DNA of 16,999 nucleotides from NCBI GenBank assembly GCA_021791995.1, contig JAJYVN010000028.1:1-16999 (forward strand), in the 5' to 3' direction. Positions 1 to 11,016 of this stretch are shown piece after piece. This DNA is from Bacillota bacterium (GTDB lineage Bacteria; Bacillota; Sulfobacillia; RBS10-35; JAJYVN01). The number at the start of each line of letters is the position of its first letter. Position 1 is the first letter of the stretch. The notes beneath the pieces were generated by a model. That model searched no databases and was not told the DNA's origin. It saw only the letters and a list, made by a program, of their open reading frames with translations. Made by a program: the position numbers and the translations under genes.

Positions 1-1
1 C

Positions 2-1018
2 TTGCGCTACCGGCACCGCTACATTGACCTCATCACGAATGCGGAGGTTCGGGATCTCTTTGTCCGTCGGAGTCGTCTCGTCGCCTCCCTACGCGAGACG
101 CTCAACCATCGAGATTTTCTCGAGGTGGAGACACCTGTGCTGCAGGAGGTCGCCTCTGGGGCTGCGGCACGTCCGTTCATCACCCACCACAATGCGCTAG
201 ACCATGACTTCCATCTCCGTATTTCCCTGGAGTTGCCCCTCAAGCGCCTCTTGGTTGGAGGGCTTGAACGCGTGTATGAAATCGGCAGGGTTTTTCGCAA
301 CGAAGGGATCGATACACGCCACAATCCGGAATATACGTTACTCGAGTGCTATCAAGCCTTTGCGGACTACGAGGACATGATGGAACTGACCGAGGCCTTG
401 GTGGCGAACGCGGCGCGCAGGGCCACCGGCACGACCCAGGTTCGTTGGCGCGACCAGGAAATCGACTTTACACCGCCGTGGACCCGCCTGTCGATCGTCG
501 ATGCGCTCCGAGCCCGTGGCGTGGATGTGCTGAATGCGAACACGCCGGTTGCGTTGCGCAATGCGGCCCATAGCGTGGAGGTTGAGCTCGCGCCCGACCT
601 GACCTGGGGCCAGGGGGTTGATGTCCTGGTAGCGGAGTTGGTGCAGCCCGGTCTCATCCAGCCGACCTTCCTGGTGGATCACCCCATCGACATTTCTCCC
701 CTGGCCCGCGCTAAGATGGACGATTCACGTTTGGCCTACCGCTTTGAGGTGATCGTTGCCGGCATGGAGCTTGCCAATGCCTTCACGGAACTGAATGACC
801 CCGACGAGCAGCGTCGGCGCTTTCAGGCCCAGGCCCGAGAGCGGGCCCGTGGCAACGACGAGACGATGGCCCTCGATGAGGACTTCGTTCGCGCGATGGA
901 GTATGGGATGCCGCCCGCTGGCGGTCTCGGCATCGGTGTGGACCGCCTGTGCATGCTCCTGCTTGGTGCTGCCTCGATCCGCGAGGTCGTGCTCTTCCCC
1001 ACGCTCCGTCCGGAGTAG
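2..1018 (+). CDS. lysS: Lysyl-tRNA synthetase, class II (5'-truncated by window edge)
   Basis: Charges tRNA-Lys with lysine in the cytoplasm, using ATP. The visible 338 residues are the class II catalytic domain. They open with the RYRHRYIDLI segment that follows the OB-fold in LysS, then motif 1 (FLEVETPVL), motif 2 (RVFRNE followed by RHNPEYTLLE), the HPIDISPLAR segment of the lysine pocket, and motif 3 (GLGIGVDRL), ending in FPTLRPE. Family members are usually about 490-510 residues, so roughly 150-170 N-terminal residues (the anticodon-binding OB-fold) lie outside the window. The TTG at position 2 is therefore an internal codon and not the start. All class II core motifs are intact. No terminator is visible between its TAG stop and the rRNA promoter 130 nt downstream. 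In B. subtilis lysS also lies just upstream of rRNA operons, from general knowledge. Confidence 0.96.
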   Translation: MRYRHRYIDLITNAEVRDLFVRRSRLVASLRETLNHRDFLEVETPVLQEVASGAAARPFITHHNALDHDFHLRISLELPLKRLLVGGLERVYEIGRVFRNEGIDTRHNPEYTLLECYQAFADYEDMMELTEALVANAARRATGTTQVRWRDQEIDFTPPWTRLSIVDALRARGVDVLNANTPVALRNAAHSVEVELAPDLTWGQGVDVLVAELVQPGLIQPTFLVDHPIDISPLARAKMDDSRLAYRFEVIVAGMELANAFTELNDPDEQRRRFQAQARERARGNDETMALDEDFVRAMEYGMPPAGGLGIGVDRLCMLLLGAASIREVVLFPTLRPE

Positions 1019-1147
1019 ACTGCCGCCATTGGTCCGAGCCCTCCGCAACGCTTCCGCTCACCCAGGCACGAACCCGGGCCTTGCGTGGCATTCTCGCATG
1101 ACCTTGGAGCGTGCGCGACACGTCGGAGCATTCACGCAAATTGGTGC

Positions 1148-1176
1148 TTGACGGGGGATAGGGCGGGATGTAGAAT
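1148..1176 (+). promoter_or_regulatory. Promoter of the rRNA operon
   Basis: A TTGACG -35 box (1148-1153) and a TAGAAT -10 box (1171-1176) are separated by 17 nt, the ideal sigma-A/sigma-70 spacing. Transcription would begin near 1183, giving a leader of about 145 nt before the 16S. It is the only good promoter between lysS and the 16S. The start would lie about 30 nt upstream of the left arm of the 16S processing stem, so the whole stem would be transcribed. Confidence 0.8.
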
Positions 1177-1212
1177 GCCATTTTGCCGGGCGGCGAAGCC
1201 GTTGGGGGCAGC

Positions 1213-1235
1213 TTGACAATCGAAGAGTGCGTGGG
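1213..1235 (+). repeat. Left arm of the 16S pre-rRNA processing stem
   Basis: This 23-nt stretch is the reverse complement of 2924-2946, downstream of the 16S, at 22 of 23 positions; the only mismatch is G1225 against A2934. Paired in the transcript it closes a loop holding the whole 16S, the classic RNase III-type substrate. Its first six bases, TTGACA, imitate a -35 box. Confidence 0.88.
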
Positions 1236-1327
1236 AAAGAAGACGGACCGTCAAATAGATGCGAGAGCGCCTGGATCAGGCGTGCGGCAGCGAGGAATTA
1301 GCCCCTTGTTGTCGGAGTGGCAGAGAT

Positions 1328-2869
<1,542 letters not shown>

Positions 2870-2923
2870 AGCAGGGGGGCAGAGATGCCCCAGAGCTCTG
2901 AGGTCGATCGGGATGTTGGGAAG

Positions 2924-2946
2924 CCCACGCACTATTCGATTGTCAA
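2924..2946 (+). repeat. Right arm of the 16S pre-rRNA processing stem
   Basis: Reverse complement of 1213-1235 with one mismatch. It sits 60 nt past the mature 16S 3' end and 8 nt before tRNA-Ile, so cleavage here would separate the 16S precursor from the tRNA part. A small hairpin (GGGGC, six-nt loop, GCCCC, about 2876-2891) lies between the 16S end and this arm. Confidence 0.88.
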
Positions 2947-2954
2947 CACCCAGC

Positions 2955-3031
2955 GGGCATATAGCTCAGGTGGTTAGAGCGCGCCCCTGATAAGGGCGAG
3001 GTCGGTAGTTCGAGTCTACCTATGCCCACCA
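2955..3031 (+). tRNA. tRNA-Ile (anticodon GAT), CCA encoded
   Basis: A complete cloverleaf: acceptor GGGCATA pairs with TATGCCC; the anticodon stem CGCCC/GGGCG encloses loop CTGATAA with anticodon GAT at 2989-2991; the T-arm contains GTTCGAGTC. The 3' CCA is encoded (3029-3031). The 16S-23S spacer is the standard place for tRNA-Ile(GAT) and tRNA-Ala(TGC). Confidence 0.97.
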
Positions 3032-3044
3032 GAACGCCGGTAAC

Positions 3045-3117
3045 GGGGACGTAGCTCAGTTGGGAGAGCGCCTGCTTTGCACGCAGGAGGTCGGCGGTTC
3101 GAACCCGCTCGTCTCCA
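3045..3117 (+). tRNA. tRNA-Ala (anticodon TGC), CCA not encoded
   Basis: Acceptor GGGGACG pairs with CGTCTCC with one G-U pair; the anticodon stem CCTGC/GCAGG encloses loop TTTGCAC with TGC at 3078-3080; the T-arm contains GGTTCGAACCC. After the discriminator A3117 comes TAG, so CCA must be added after transcription, unlike the tRNA-Ile 14 nt upstream. Confidence 0.97.
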
Positions 3118-3235
3118 TAGGAAGCTTGACAGCACAATAGGGATAGGAGCGCGAAGAGCGCGAGCTGCCTGGGAGACCAGGCGGTAACGGAGAGCGGGAG
3201 AGAGCGTGATCACACCTCGGGACACTCCGGGGGGT
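3118..3235 (+). other. tRNA-Ala to 23S spacer with two hairpins
   Basis: This 118-nt spacer can form GCGC-GAAGA-GCGC (3149-3161) and a stronger GCCTGG stem with a GAGA (GNRA-type) tetraloop (3167-3182). Its last 21 nt are the outer left arm of the 23S processing stem. No other tRNA is present. Confidence 0.6.

Positions 3236-3245
<10 letters not shown>
3215..3245 (+). repeat. Left arm of the 23S pre-rRNA processing stem
   Basis: Pairs without bulges with 6152-6182. Of 31 positions, 29 pair (four as G-U), with mismatches at C3228/C6169 and A3222/C6175. The inner part, 3237-3245 with 6152-6160, is helix H1 joining the mature 23S ends; the outer part extends it into flanking precursor as an RNase III-type stalk. 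Confidence 0.88.
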
Positions 3246-6151
<2,906 letters not shown>

Positions 6152-6161
<10 letters not shown>

Positions 6162-6182
6162 GCCCCCCCGAGTGCCTCGGGG
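6152..6182 (+). repeat. Right arm of the 23S processing stem, with a competing local hairpin
   Basis: Partner of 3215-3245. Part of this arm can instead fold locally: CCCCCCGAG (6164-6172), loop TGC, CTCGGGGGG (6176-6184), a perfect 9-bp hairpin that excludes the outer long-range stem. Confidence 0.85.
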
Positions 6183-6244
6183 GGCGGCGCATCCCCCCGC
6201 TCTCTGTGCATCCGCTCCCGCTCCACCCTATGCTGCCCCTTTTG

Positions 6245-6362
6245 TTTCGGTGGCCATGGCGGAGGGGTCCCACCCGTTCCCATCCCGAACACGGCCGTGC
6301 CCCCCTCCAGCGCCGATGGTACTCGGTGGGTAACTGCCCGGAAGAGTAGGTCGCTGCCGGAA
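6245..6362 (+). rRNA. rrf: 5S ribosomal RNA
   Basis: About 118 nt. The ends pair as helix I, TTTCGGTGGC with GCTGCCGGAA. Conserved internal segments are visible: CCCGTTCCCATCCCGAACACGG (loop B/C region, near 6273), AGCGCCGATGGTACT near 6309 and GAGTAGG near 6344. It follows the 23S by 83 nt of C-rich spacer. End positions are good to about 2 nt. Confidence 0.95.
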
Positions 6363-6371
6363 CAATTCTTG

Positions 6372-6406
6372 GGCCGATCGCCCCCACTGGGCGGTCGGCC
6401 TCTTTT
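6372..6406 (+). terminator. Intrinsic terminator of the rRNA operon
   Basis: A 12-bp stem, GGCCGATCGCCC with GGGCGGTCGGCC (one G-U pair), has loop CCACT and is followed by TCTTTT. It begins 10 nt after the 5S and should end the rRNA transcript. Confidence 0.9.
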
Positions 6407-6837
6407 CGTTCGTGCGCTGCGAACGGTGGGTGGTTTGGTGCGGTCAAGATCGGATGCGGAGCACCGCCACGGGTCCCGTGCCTCGAACCAAATGATGCAG
6501 AGGGTGACCCGCACATAAAAGCACGCCCAACGAACCCGGCGCCAGGCCCCTCGCTGCGCAGGGCGTAGGGCTCGGGATTCGGGAACAGGGACGTTCTTGC
6601 AGTGAGCGGCGGTGCCAGCATTGGTCGAAGATTCGTATCCAGATCGGTGGGTTGCCGAGGAATGGGCGAAACGATGTCCCTTCCAACCACCCATTCTTGC
6701 GAAAGTGCAGCGACAACCCGCACCATCCAGCAGGAGGAAGCCTTCTAGTGCCCGAAACGGAATCTGGTAGATGTGATGGGATCGGAGCAGAGGAGGGGAG
6801 GCGACTTTGTGCCGACCGGCGCGGAGTCGCGACGCAT
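6407..6837. other. Gene-free region of 431 nt between rrn operon and oxidoreductase
   Basis: I see no supportable gene, tRNA, T-box or clear promoter here. Directly after the rrn terminator there is a second hairpin (CGTTCG 6407-6412 with CGAACG 6420-6425) without a T-run. Around 6434-6492 TTTGGT can pair with ACCAAA, enclosing a CACGGGTCCCGTG near-palindrome (6468-6480); this could be a structured RNA or an operator, but the evidence is weak. The oxidoreductase frame stays open back to 6652, yet the encoded extension has no family resemblance. A purine-rich AGGAGGGGAGG (about 6790-6800) precedes the gene by about 38 nt. Confidence 0.5.
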
Positions 6838-7872
6838 TTGATCAGGGTGGGGATCATTGGCTACGGGTACGCAGGTCGTGCGTTCCATAGTTATCTCGTG
6901 CCATTATCTAAGGGTCTCGCGCTTGAGGCGATCGTGAGCAGCAGCGCAGACAAACGCCAGCGCATCACACAAGAGCGCGGTTGCAGGGCTGTCGCCAGTG
7001 TGGAGGAACTCCTGGCCGATCCCGCGATCGATCTGGTCGTTCTGGCAACGCCCCACGACACACATGCCGATCTTGCGATCCGCGCGTTGCATGCGGGGAA
7101 GCACGTTGTCACCGACAAGGTGATGGCACTGACGACCGAGGAGGCTGACGCGATGATTGCGGCCGCGCGGACGAGCGGCCGGATGCTGAGCGTTTTCCAT
7201 AACCGGCGGTGGGATTGGGACTACCAGACGGTTCGCCACGTGATCGCGGAGGGACTCTTAGGGAAGCCCTACCTCCTCGAGTGTGCTGTGATGCAGGATC
7301 GGTTGCCCGGTGGCTGGCGGCGTGATCCAGAACGCAGTGGCGGGATGCTGCACGACTGGGGTGCACATCTGATTGATCACGGGCTGTCCCTTGTGCCGTC
7401 CAAGGTGGTGGAGGTCTTTTGCTCGGTGGTCCACGCCACCGCGGACGTGGCAGTCGGCAATTTGGCGAAGCTCGTGCTGCGGTTCGAGGATGGAACACTG
7501 TATGAGGTTTGTCTGGGCAACATGGCGCGTCAGAGCAAGCCGCGGTGGTTCGTGCTGGGGGATCGGGGATCCCTGCGCAAGGAGGGGCTTGATCCGCAGG
7601 AGGTTGCCATGAATCGGGGTAACATTGACGCCGCAACGGAGGATCCTGCATTGCGCGCTGTGGTGCGCACCAAGCTCGGAGACCTATCGGCGGAGATCAT
7701 CGTGGACAGCGTGCGTAGCAGTTGGCGTTCATACTACGACAACATCTCGGCTCACCTGAACGAAGGGGCTCCGTTGGCCGTGACAGCGGAGAGTGCCCGA
7801 CGTGTCGTGGCGGTCCTGGACGCGGCGGGCGCAGCGATACGTGGTGGGCACGGCGTATCGGTGTCCATCTGA
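6838..7872 (+). CDS. Gfo/Idh/MocA-family NAD(P)-dependent oxidoreductase
   Basis: A 344-residue cytosolic dehydrogenase of the Gfo/Idh/MocA family, whose members oxidise or reduce sugars, inositols and related compounds; the substrate cannot be told from sequence. The N-terminal Rossmann fold begins MIRVGIIGYGYAGR with GxGxxG at residues 8-13, as in YdgJ-like members. The family EKP motif is TDKV here (Lys94 kept, Glu to Asp, Pro to Val). The C-terminal domain has VFHNRRWDWD, GGWRRD and DWGAHLIDHGL, carrying the usual catalytic Asp/His region. I chose TTG 6838 because it gives the family-typical start and has GGAG (6823-6826) 11 nt upstream; GTG 6847 is an alternative. Length is normal. It appears monocistronic, between the rrn terminator and the hairpin at 7890. 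The genes around it do not suggest a pathway. Confidence 0.9.
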   Translation: MIRVGIIGYGYAGRAFHSYLVPLSKGLALEAIVSSSADKRQRITQERGCRAVASVEELLADPAIDLVVLATPHDTHADLAIRALHAGKHVVTDKVMALTTEEADAMIAAARTSGRMLSVFHNRRWDWDYQTVRHVIAEGLLGKPYLLECAVMQDRLPGGWRRDPERSGGMLHDWGAHLIDHGLSLVPSKVVEVFCSVVHATADVAVGNLAKLVLRFEDGTLYEVCLGNMARQSKPRWFVLGDRGSLRKEGLDPQEVAMNRGNIDAATEDPALRAVVRTKLGDLSAEIIVDSVRSSWRSYYDNISAHLNEGAPLAVTAESARRVVAVLDAAGAAIRGGHGVSVSI

Positions 7873-7889
7873 TGTCCTCCCGTACATGA

Positions 7890-7937
7890 TCGGTCGCGGC
7901 GCTGGGTACCTTCGTAGGTAGCGAAGGCCGCGACCGA
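7890..7937 (+). other. Large hairpin between the oxidoreductase gene and rho
   Basis: TCGGTCGCGGC (7890-7900) pairs perfectly with GCCGCGACCGA (7927-7937). Inside, TACCT-TCGT-AGGTA (7907-7920) extends the fold. It begins 17 nt after the oxidoreductase stop. No T-run follows on either strand, so it is not a standard intrinsic terminator. Confidence 0.75.
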
Positions 7938-7950
7938 AACGCGGGACGTC

Positions 7951-7980
7951 TTGATTGGACGTGTGCGCATAGTGTATAAG
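7951..7980 (+). promoter_or_regulatory. Candidate rho promoter
   Basis: TTGATT (7951-7956) and TATAAG (7975-7980) are separated by 18 nt. Transcription would start near 7987 and give a rho leader of about 225 nt, long enough for attenuation. Seen by eye only. Confidence 0.5.
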
Positions 7981-8083
7981 GGCAGTGGTGTATCCCAACT
8001 CGGTAGTCCACCGACGCGTTACGCTCTCCATTTCGGTGAACAGTAAGGGCACAGGCCCGCGATCGTGCTCGGTCTGGCGTTGG

Positions 8084-8134
8084 CTTACTCAAGCGAGTTC
8101 ACTCCCTCGTGCTCCGCAGCCCCAGTCGAACAAC
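8084..8134 (+). promoter_or_regulatory. C-rich, G-poor tract in the rho leader, possible rut site
   Basis: These 51 nt contain 21 C and 9 G, unlike the G-rich surroundings, with many pyrimidine-C steps. Such tracts load Rho hexamers. Rho is known to limit its own mRNA by premature termination in its leader in several bacteria, so autogenous attenuation here is a reasonable inference. Confidence 0.35.
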
Positions 8135-8210
8135 ATGGTGCGTTTTTCGGTGCATCTGCGGGGAGTTCTGTGCTCTAGGTGGCAAGGGTTTCGACCATGG
8201 AGGAGTCAGG

Positions 8211-9512
8211 TTGAGTAAAGAGGCGGCCGTGACCCGCGGGAACGAGCTCGAGTCGATGACCCTGCGCGAGTTATACACGCTGGCGCGGGAACTGGACATC
8301 AGCGGGTATTCATCCCTCCGCAAGAGCGAGTTGATCATGGAGATCAACAAGGCGCGGATGGAGCGAGATGGCTTCATCTATGCGCAGGGTGTCCTTGACA
8401 TCATGCCGGAGGGGTACGGCTTTCTCAGACCGGTCGGGTACCTGCCGAGCAACGAGGATGTTTACGTCTCCCCGTCGCAGATCCGCCGGTTCGATCTGCG
8501 CACCGGCGATGTGGTGGCGGGTCAGGCGCGTCCACCCAAGGAGAACAGTCCGGAACGGTACTTCGGCATGCTCCGCATCGAGGAGATTAACGGTGTTACC
8601 CCTGAAGAGGCGGCTGACCGGCTTCCGTTCGATACCCTCACCCCGATCTTTCCCAACGAGCGGTATACCCTCGAAATTAGTCCGATCAAGATCTCGCCGC
8701 GTCTGATCGATCTCGTCGCTCCCGTCGGCAAGGGTCAACGAGGACTGATCGTTTCACCCCCCAAGGCAGGAAAGACTGTCTTGCTGAAGGACATTGCGAA
8801 CAGCATCGCGCACAACTTTCCGGACGTGCACATCATGGTTCTCCTGATCGACGAGCGTCCCGAGGAAGTCACCGATATGGAGCGCTCGGTGAACGGCGAG
8901 GTGATTGCCTCCACGTTCGACAATCATCCCGACAACCACGTCAAATTGGCGGAGATCGTCCTCGAGCGCGCGAAGCGTCTGGTGGAGCACCGACGGGATG
9001 TCGTGATTCTCCTCGACAGCATCACTCGATTGGCGCGGGCGTACAACCTAGTAACACCCCCGTCGGGCCGCACGCTTTCCGGAGGTCTGGACCCCGCGTC
9101 CCTGTATAAGCCCAAACGGTTTTTGGGGGCGGCGCGCAACATCGAGGAGGGTGGCAGTCTGACCATTCTCGCGACGGCCCTCGTCAACACGGAGAGCCGC
9201 ATGGACGACGTGATTTATGAGGAGTTCAAGGGTACTGGCAACATGGAACTACACCTGGACCGCAAGTTGTCCGAGCGCCGCCTCTTTCCAGCTGTTGACG
9301 TGAAGAAGTCGGGCACGCGCCGGGAGGAACTCCTTTTGACACCGGATGAGCTCGACGTGATGTGGCTCTTCCGTCGGACTACCGCAAACATGGATCCATC
9401 GGCCGTCCTCGAACTTCTCATGGCTCGTCTTCAGAAGACAAAGGACAATAGCGAGTTCCTCGGGCTCATCAAACGGGAGGCGCATCGCGTGGAAGCTGTC
9501 AGTCACGAGTGA
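8211..9512 (+). CDS. rho: Transcription termination factor Rho
   Basis: A 433-residue hexameric RNA helicase/ATPase that ends untranslated transcripts. Domains in order: Rho_N helical domain (MTLRELYTLARELDI, from about residue 13), cold-shock-like RNA-binding domain (GVLDIMPEGYGFLRP to GMLRIEEING), then the RecA-type ATPase with Walker A SPPKAGKT at 182-189 (usual form APPKAGKT), Walker B VILLDSITRLARAYN and the C-terminal R-loop region with FKGTGNMELHLDR and KKSGTRREELL. No insertion domain of the kind seen in actinobacterial Rho. The start is TTG 8211, with GGAGG (8199-8203) 7 nt upstream; the open frame reaches 8109 without family similarity. The stop lies inside an 11-bp inverted repeat (9491-9520). 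Followed by rpmE, as in Bacillus. Confidence 0.97.
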   Translation: MSKEAAVTRGNELESMTLRELYTLARELDISGYSSLRKSELIMEINKARMERDGFIYAQGVLDIMPEGYGFLRPVGYLPSNEDVYVSPSQIRRFDLRTGDVVAGQARPPKENSPERYFGMLRIEEINGVTPEEAADRLPFDTLTPIFPNERYTLEISPIKISPRLIDLVAPVGKGQRGLIVSPPKAGKTVLLKDIANSIAHNFPDVHIMVLLIDERPEEVTDMERSVNGEVIASTFDNHPDNHVKLAEIVLERAKRLVEHRRDVVILLDSITRLARAYNLVTPPSGRTLSGGLDPASLYKPKRFLGAARNIEEGGSLTILATALVNTESRMDDVIYEEFKGTGNMELHLDRKLSERRLFPAVDVKKSGTRREELLLTPDELDVMWLFRRTTANMDPSAVLELLMARLQKTKDNSEFLGLIKREAHRVEAVSHE

Positions 9513-9520
9513 CAGCTTCC
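9491..9520 (+). repeat. Perfect inverted repeat across the rho stop codon
   Basis: GGAAGCTGTCA (9491-9501), an 8-nt loop, then TGACAGCTTCC (9510-9520). The TGA stop of rho is the first triplet of the right arm. There is no T-run after it. It may protect the mRNA 3' end or separate rho from rpmE expression. Confidence 0.8.
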
Positions 9521-9584
9521 GAGGTGAAGACCCACGTGCTTTCTGATACACTACACACAAGAGAATGGATCCAGGAGGGGAGGA

Positions 9585-9629
9585 CCAGCGCCCGGACGGT
9601 TGCGACCGCACGGGAGTGTGGGGCGCTGG
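9585..9629 (+). promoter_or_regulatory. Structured leader of rpmE
   Basis: CCAGCGCCC (9585-9593) pairs perfectly with GGGCGCTGG (9621-9629). Within it CGGT-TGCG-ACCG (9597-9608) forms a hairpin and CAC/GTG (9609-9611 with 9618-9620) a short one, so the whole is a branched fold ending 9 nt before the rpmE ATG. The closing arm covers the place where a Shine-Dalgarno would sit. L31 leaders are known autoregulatory RNAs in several phyla; I infer the same role but have not matched this to a published family. Confidence 0.5.
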
Positions 9630-9638
9630 GTCGCTATT

Positions 9639-9860
9639 ATGAAGAAGGATATCCATCCGGAGTATCATCAGACCAAGGTGACGTGTGCGTGTGGGGCAAC
9701 GTATGATATCGGCTCCACCCGTAAGTCACTGCGCATCGAAATCTGTGCCAACTGCCATCCGTTCTATACCGGCAAGCAACGCATCGTTGACAGCGGCGGC
9801 CGGGTGGAGCGCTTCCTGAAGAAGTACGAACGAACCAAGGCGCGGGCTGCGGCCAACTAG
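9639..9860 (+). CDS. rpmE: 50S ribosomal protein L31, zinc-binding form
   Basis: A 73-residue protein of the large subunit that bridges to the small subunit. It starts MKKDIHPEYH, the family hallmark, and has four cysteines, C16-A-C18 and C36-A-N-C39 (CACG and CANCHPF), which is the zinc-carrying C+ form of L31; zinc-free paralogues lack these. The length is typical. The ATG at 9639 is fixed by the conserved N-terminus, although the frame is open back to 9600. No good Shine-Dalgarno is seen within 15 nt; the nearest purine-rich stretches are at 9612-9616 and, stronger, AGGAGGGGAGG at 9573-9583, too far to drive this start directly. Context: downstream of rho, upstream of a strong terminator and prfA. 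Confidence 0.96.
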   Translation: MKKDIHPEYHQTKVTCACGATYDIGSTRKSLRIEICANCHPFYTGKQRIVDSGGRVERFLKKYERTKARAAAN

Positions 9861-9867
9861 CGTAGCA

Positions 9868-9899
9868 ACAAAAAAGCAGGGGTTACCCTGCTTTTTTGT
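9868..9899 (+). terminator. Perfect bidirectional intrinsic terminator after rpmE
   Basis: A 14-bp perfect stem with a GTTA loop (9882-9885). The left arm has six A and the right arm six T, so it can act in both directions. It lies 8 nt after the rpmE stop and ends 30 nt before the prfA start. Confidence 0.93.
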
Positions 9900-9929
9900 G
9901 CCCATTGCAGCGCAAAGGGGGTGGTCCGC

Positions 9930-11012
9930 ATGGAAGGGCTGGCCGAGGAGTTGGCGGCCGCGCAGGACCGTTTCAAGCTGGTGGAGCATATGATCGCCGA
10001 CCCAAGGGTCGCCTCGGCGGACCCCGATCGGTATCGAGCGCTCTGCCAGGAGCATTCCCGGTTGGAACCGATTGTTCGTCGAGCGGAGGAGCGCCGCAAG
10101 CTGCTCGAGGACCTGGACGCTGCTCGCCTGCTCTTGGACGAGGGGGGTGCGGCGGACGGGCATTGGTTGGACACGGAAATCGCACGCATTGGGGCGCTGG
10201 TCGAAGAGGTGGAGGCTGACCTGCAACGGTTGCTCATTCCGCGGGACCCCAGGGATGCCAGGGATGTGATTCTTGAAGTCCGCGGCGGGGCAGGCGGGGA
10301 CGAGGCATCGCTCTTTGCGGCTGACCTTGCCAGAATGTACATGCGCTATGCGGAACGTCGCCGATGGAAGGTTGAGCTGATCGACAGCAACGAGACCGGT
10401 CTTGGTGGCTTTAAGGAAATTGTGTTTGGGATCAGCGGGGACGGTGCGTATAGCCGGCTCAAGTATGAGAGTGGTGTGCACCGGGTACAGCGCGTACCCG
10501 AGACGGAGGCCAATGGGCGACTGCATACGAGTACGGCCACCGTCGCCGTACTGCCCGAAGCAGACGAGGTGGAGGTCGAAATACGGCCGGAAGACGTTGT
10601 CATTGACACCTACCGCTCCAGTGGGGCGGGTGGTCAGCACGTGAACAAGACGGAGTCGGCGATCCGCATGACCCACCTACCGACTGGCATTGTGGTGACC
10701 TGTCAGGATGAGCGCAGTCAATTGAAGAACCGTGCCAAGGCGATGAAGGTGCTGCGAGCGCGGCTTTTGGAGCGTAGGCAGGGGGAGCAGTCCGAGCAGA
10801 TCACGGCAGAGCGGAGGGCCCAGGTGGGGACCGGCGAGCGTAGCGAGCGGATCCGCACCTACAACTTTCGTGAGAATCGTCTAACGGACGAGCGAATTGA
10901 CCTCACGCTCTACCGTCTACGCACCATCCTCGATGGGGATCTTGACGAAGTGATTGATGCCCTTGCGGCGGCGGACGTGCAGAAGCGCCTCCGTCAGGGA
11001 GTACAGAACTGA
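9930..11012 (+). CDS. prfA: Peptide chain release factor 1 (RF1)
   Basis: A 360-residue cytosolic factor that reads UAA/UAG stop codons and triggers peptide release. Seen: an N-terminal helical domain, the stop-codon recognition tripeptide P190-E191-T192 within RVPETEANGRLHTS (RF1 pattern PxT; RF2 would have SPF), and the catalytic loop GAGGQHVNKTESA with GGQ at 234-236. The Gln is the methylation target of PrmC, encoded at 12872. ATG 9930 is preferred because AAAGGGG (9914-9920) lies 9 nt upstream; the in-frame GTG 9921 would overlap that site. Length is normal. Only 30 nt separate it from the rpmE terminator, so it needs readthrough or a promoter hidden in or before rpmE. The next gene is normally prmC, but a decayed mobile element lies between. 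Confidence 0.97.
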   Translation: MEGLAEELAAAQDRFKLVEHMIADPRVASADPDRYRALCQEHSRLEPIVRRAEERRKLLEDLDAARLLLDEGGAADGHWLDTEIARIGALVEEVEADLQRLLIPRDPRDARDVILEVRGGAGGDEASLFAADLARMYMRYAERRRWKVELIDSNETGLGGFKEIVFGISGDGAYSRLKYESGVHRVQRVPETEANGRLHTSTATVAVLPEADEVEVEIRPEDVVIDTYRSSGAGGQHVNKTESAIRMTHLPTGIVVTCQDERSQLKNRAKAMKVLRARLLERRQGEQSEQITAERRAQVGTGERSERIRTYNFRENRLTDERIDLTLYRLRTILDGDLDEVIDALAAADVQKRLRQGVQN

Positions 11013-11016
11013 TCCA

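Noticed and set aside
1213..1218. TTGACA as -35 box of a second rrn promoter
   Set aside because: No -10-like hexamer lies 16-18 nt downstream, and the bases are part of the 16S processing stem.
6652..6837. N-terminal extension of the oxidoreductase
   Set aside because: The family fold starts at MIRVGIIGYG; the 62 upstream residues look like translated non-coding DNA.
9509..9706. 65-codon frame whose GTG overlaps the rho stop
   Set aside because: It overlaps rpmE out of frame, has no family features and passes through the rpmE leader stems.
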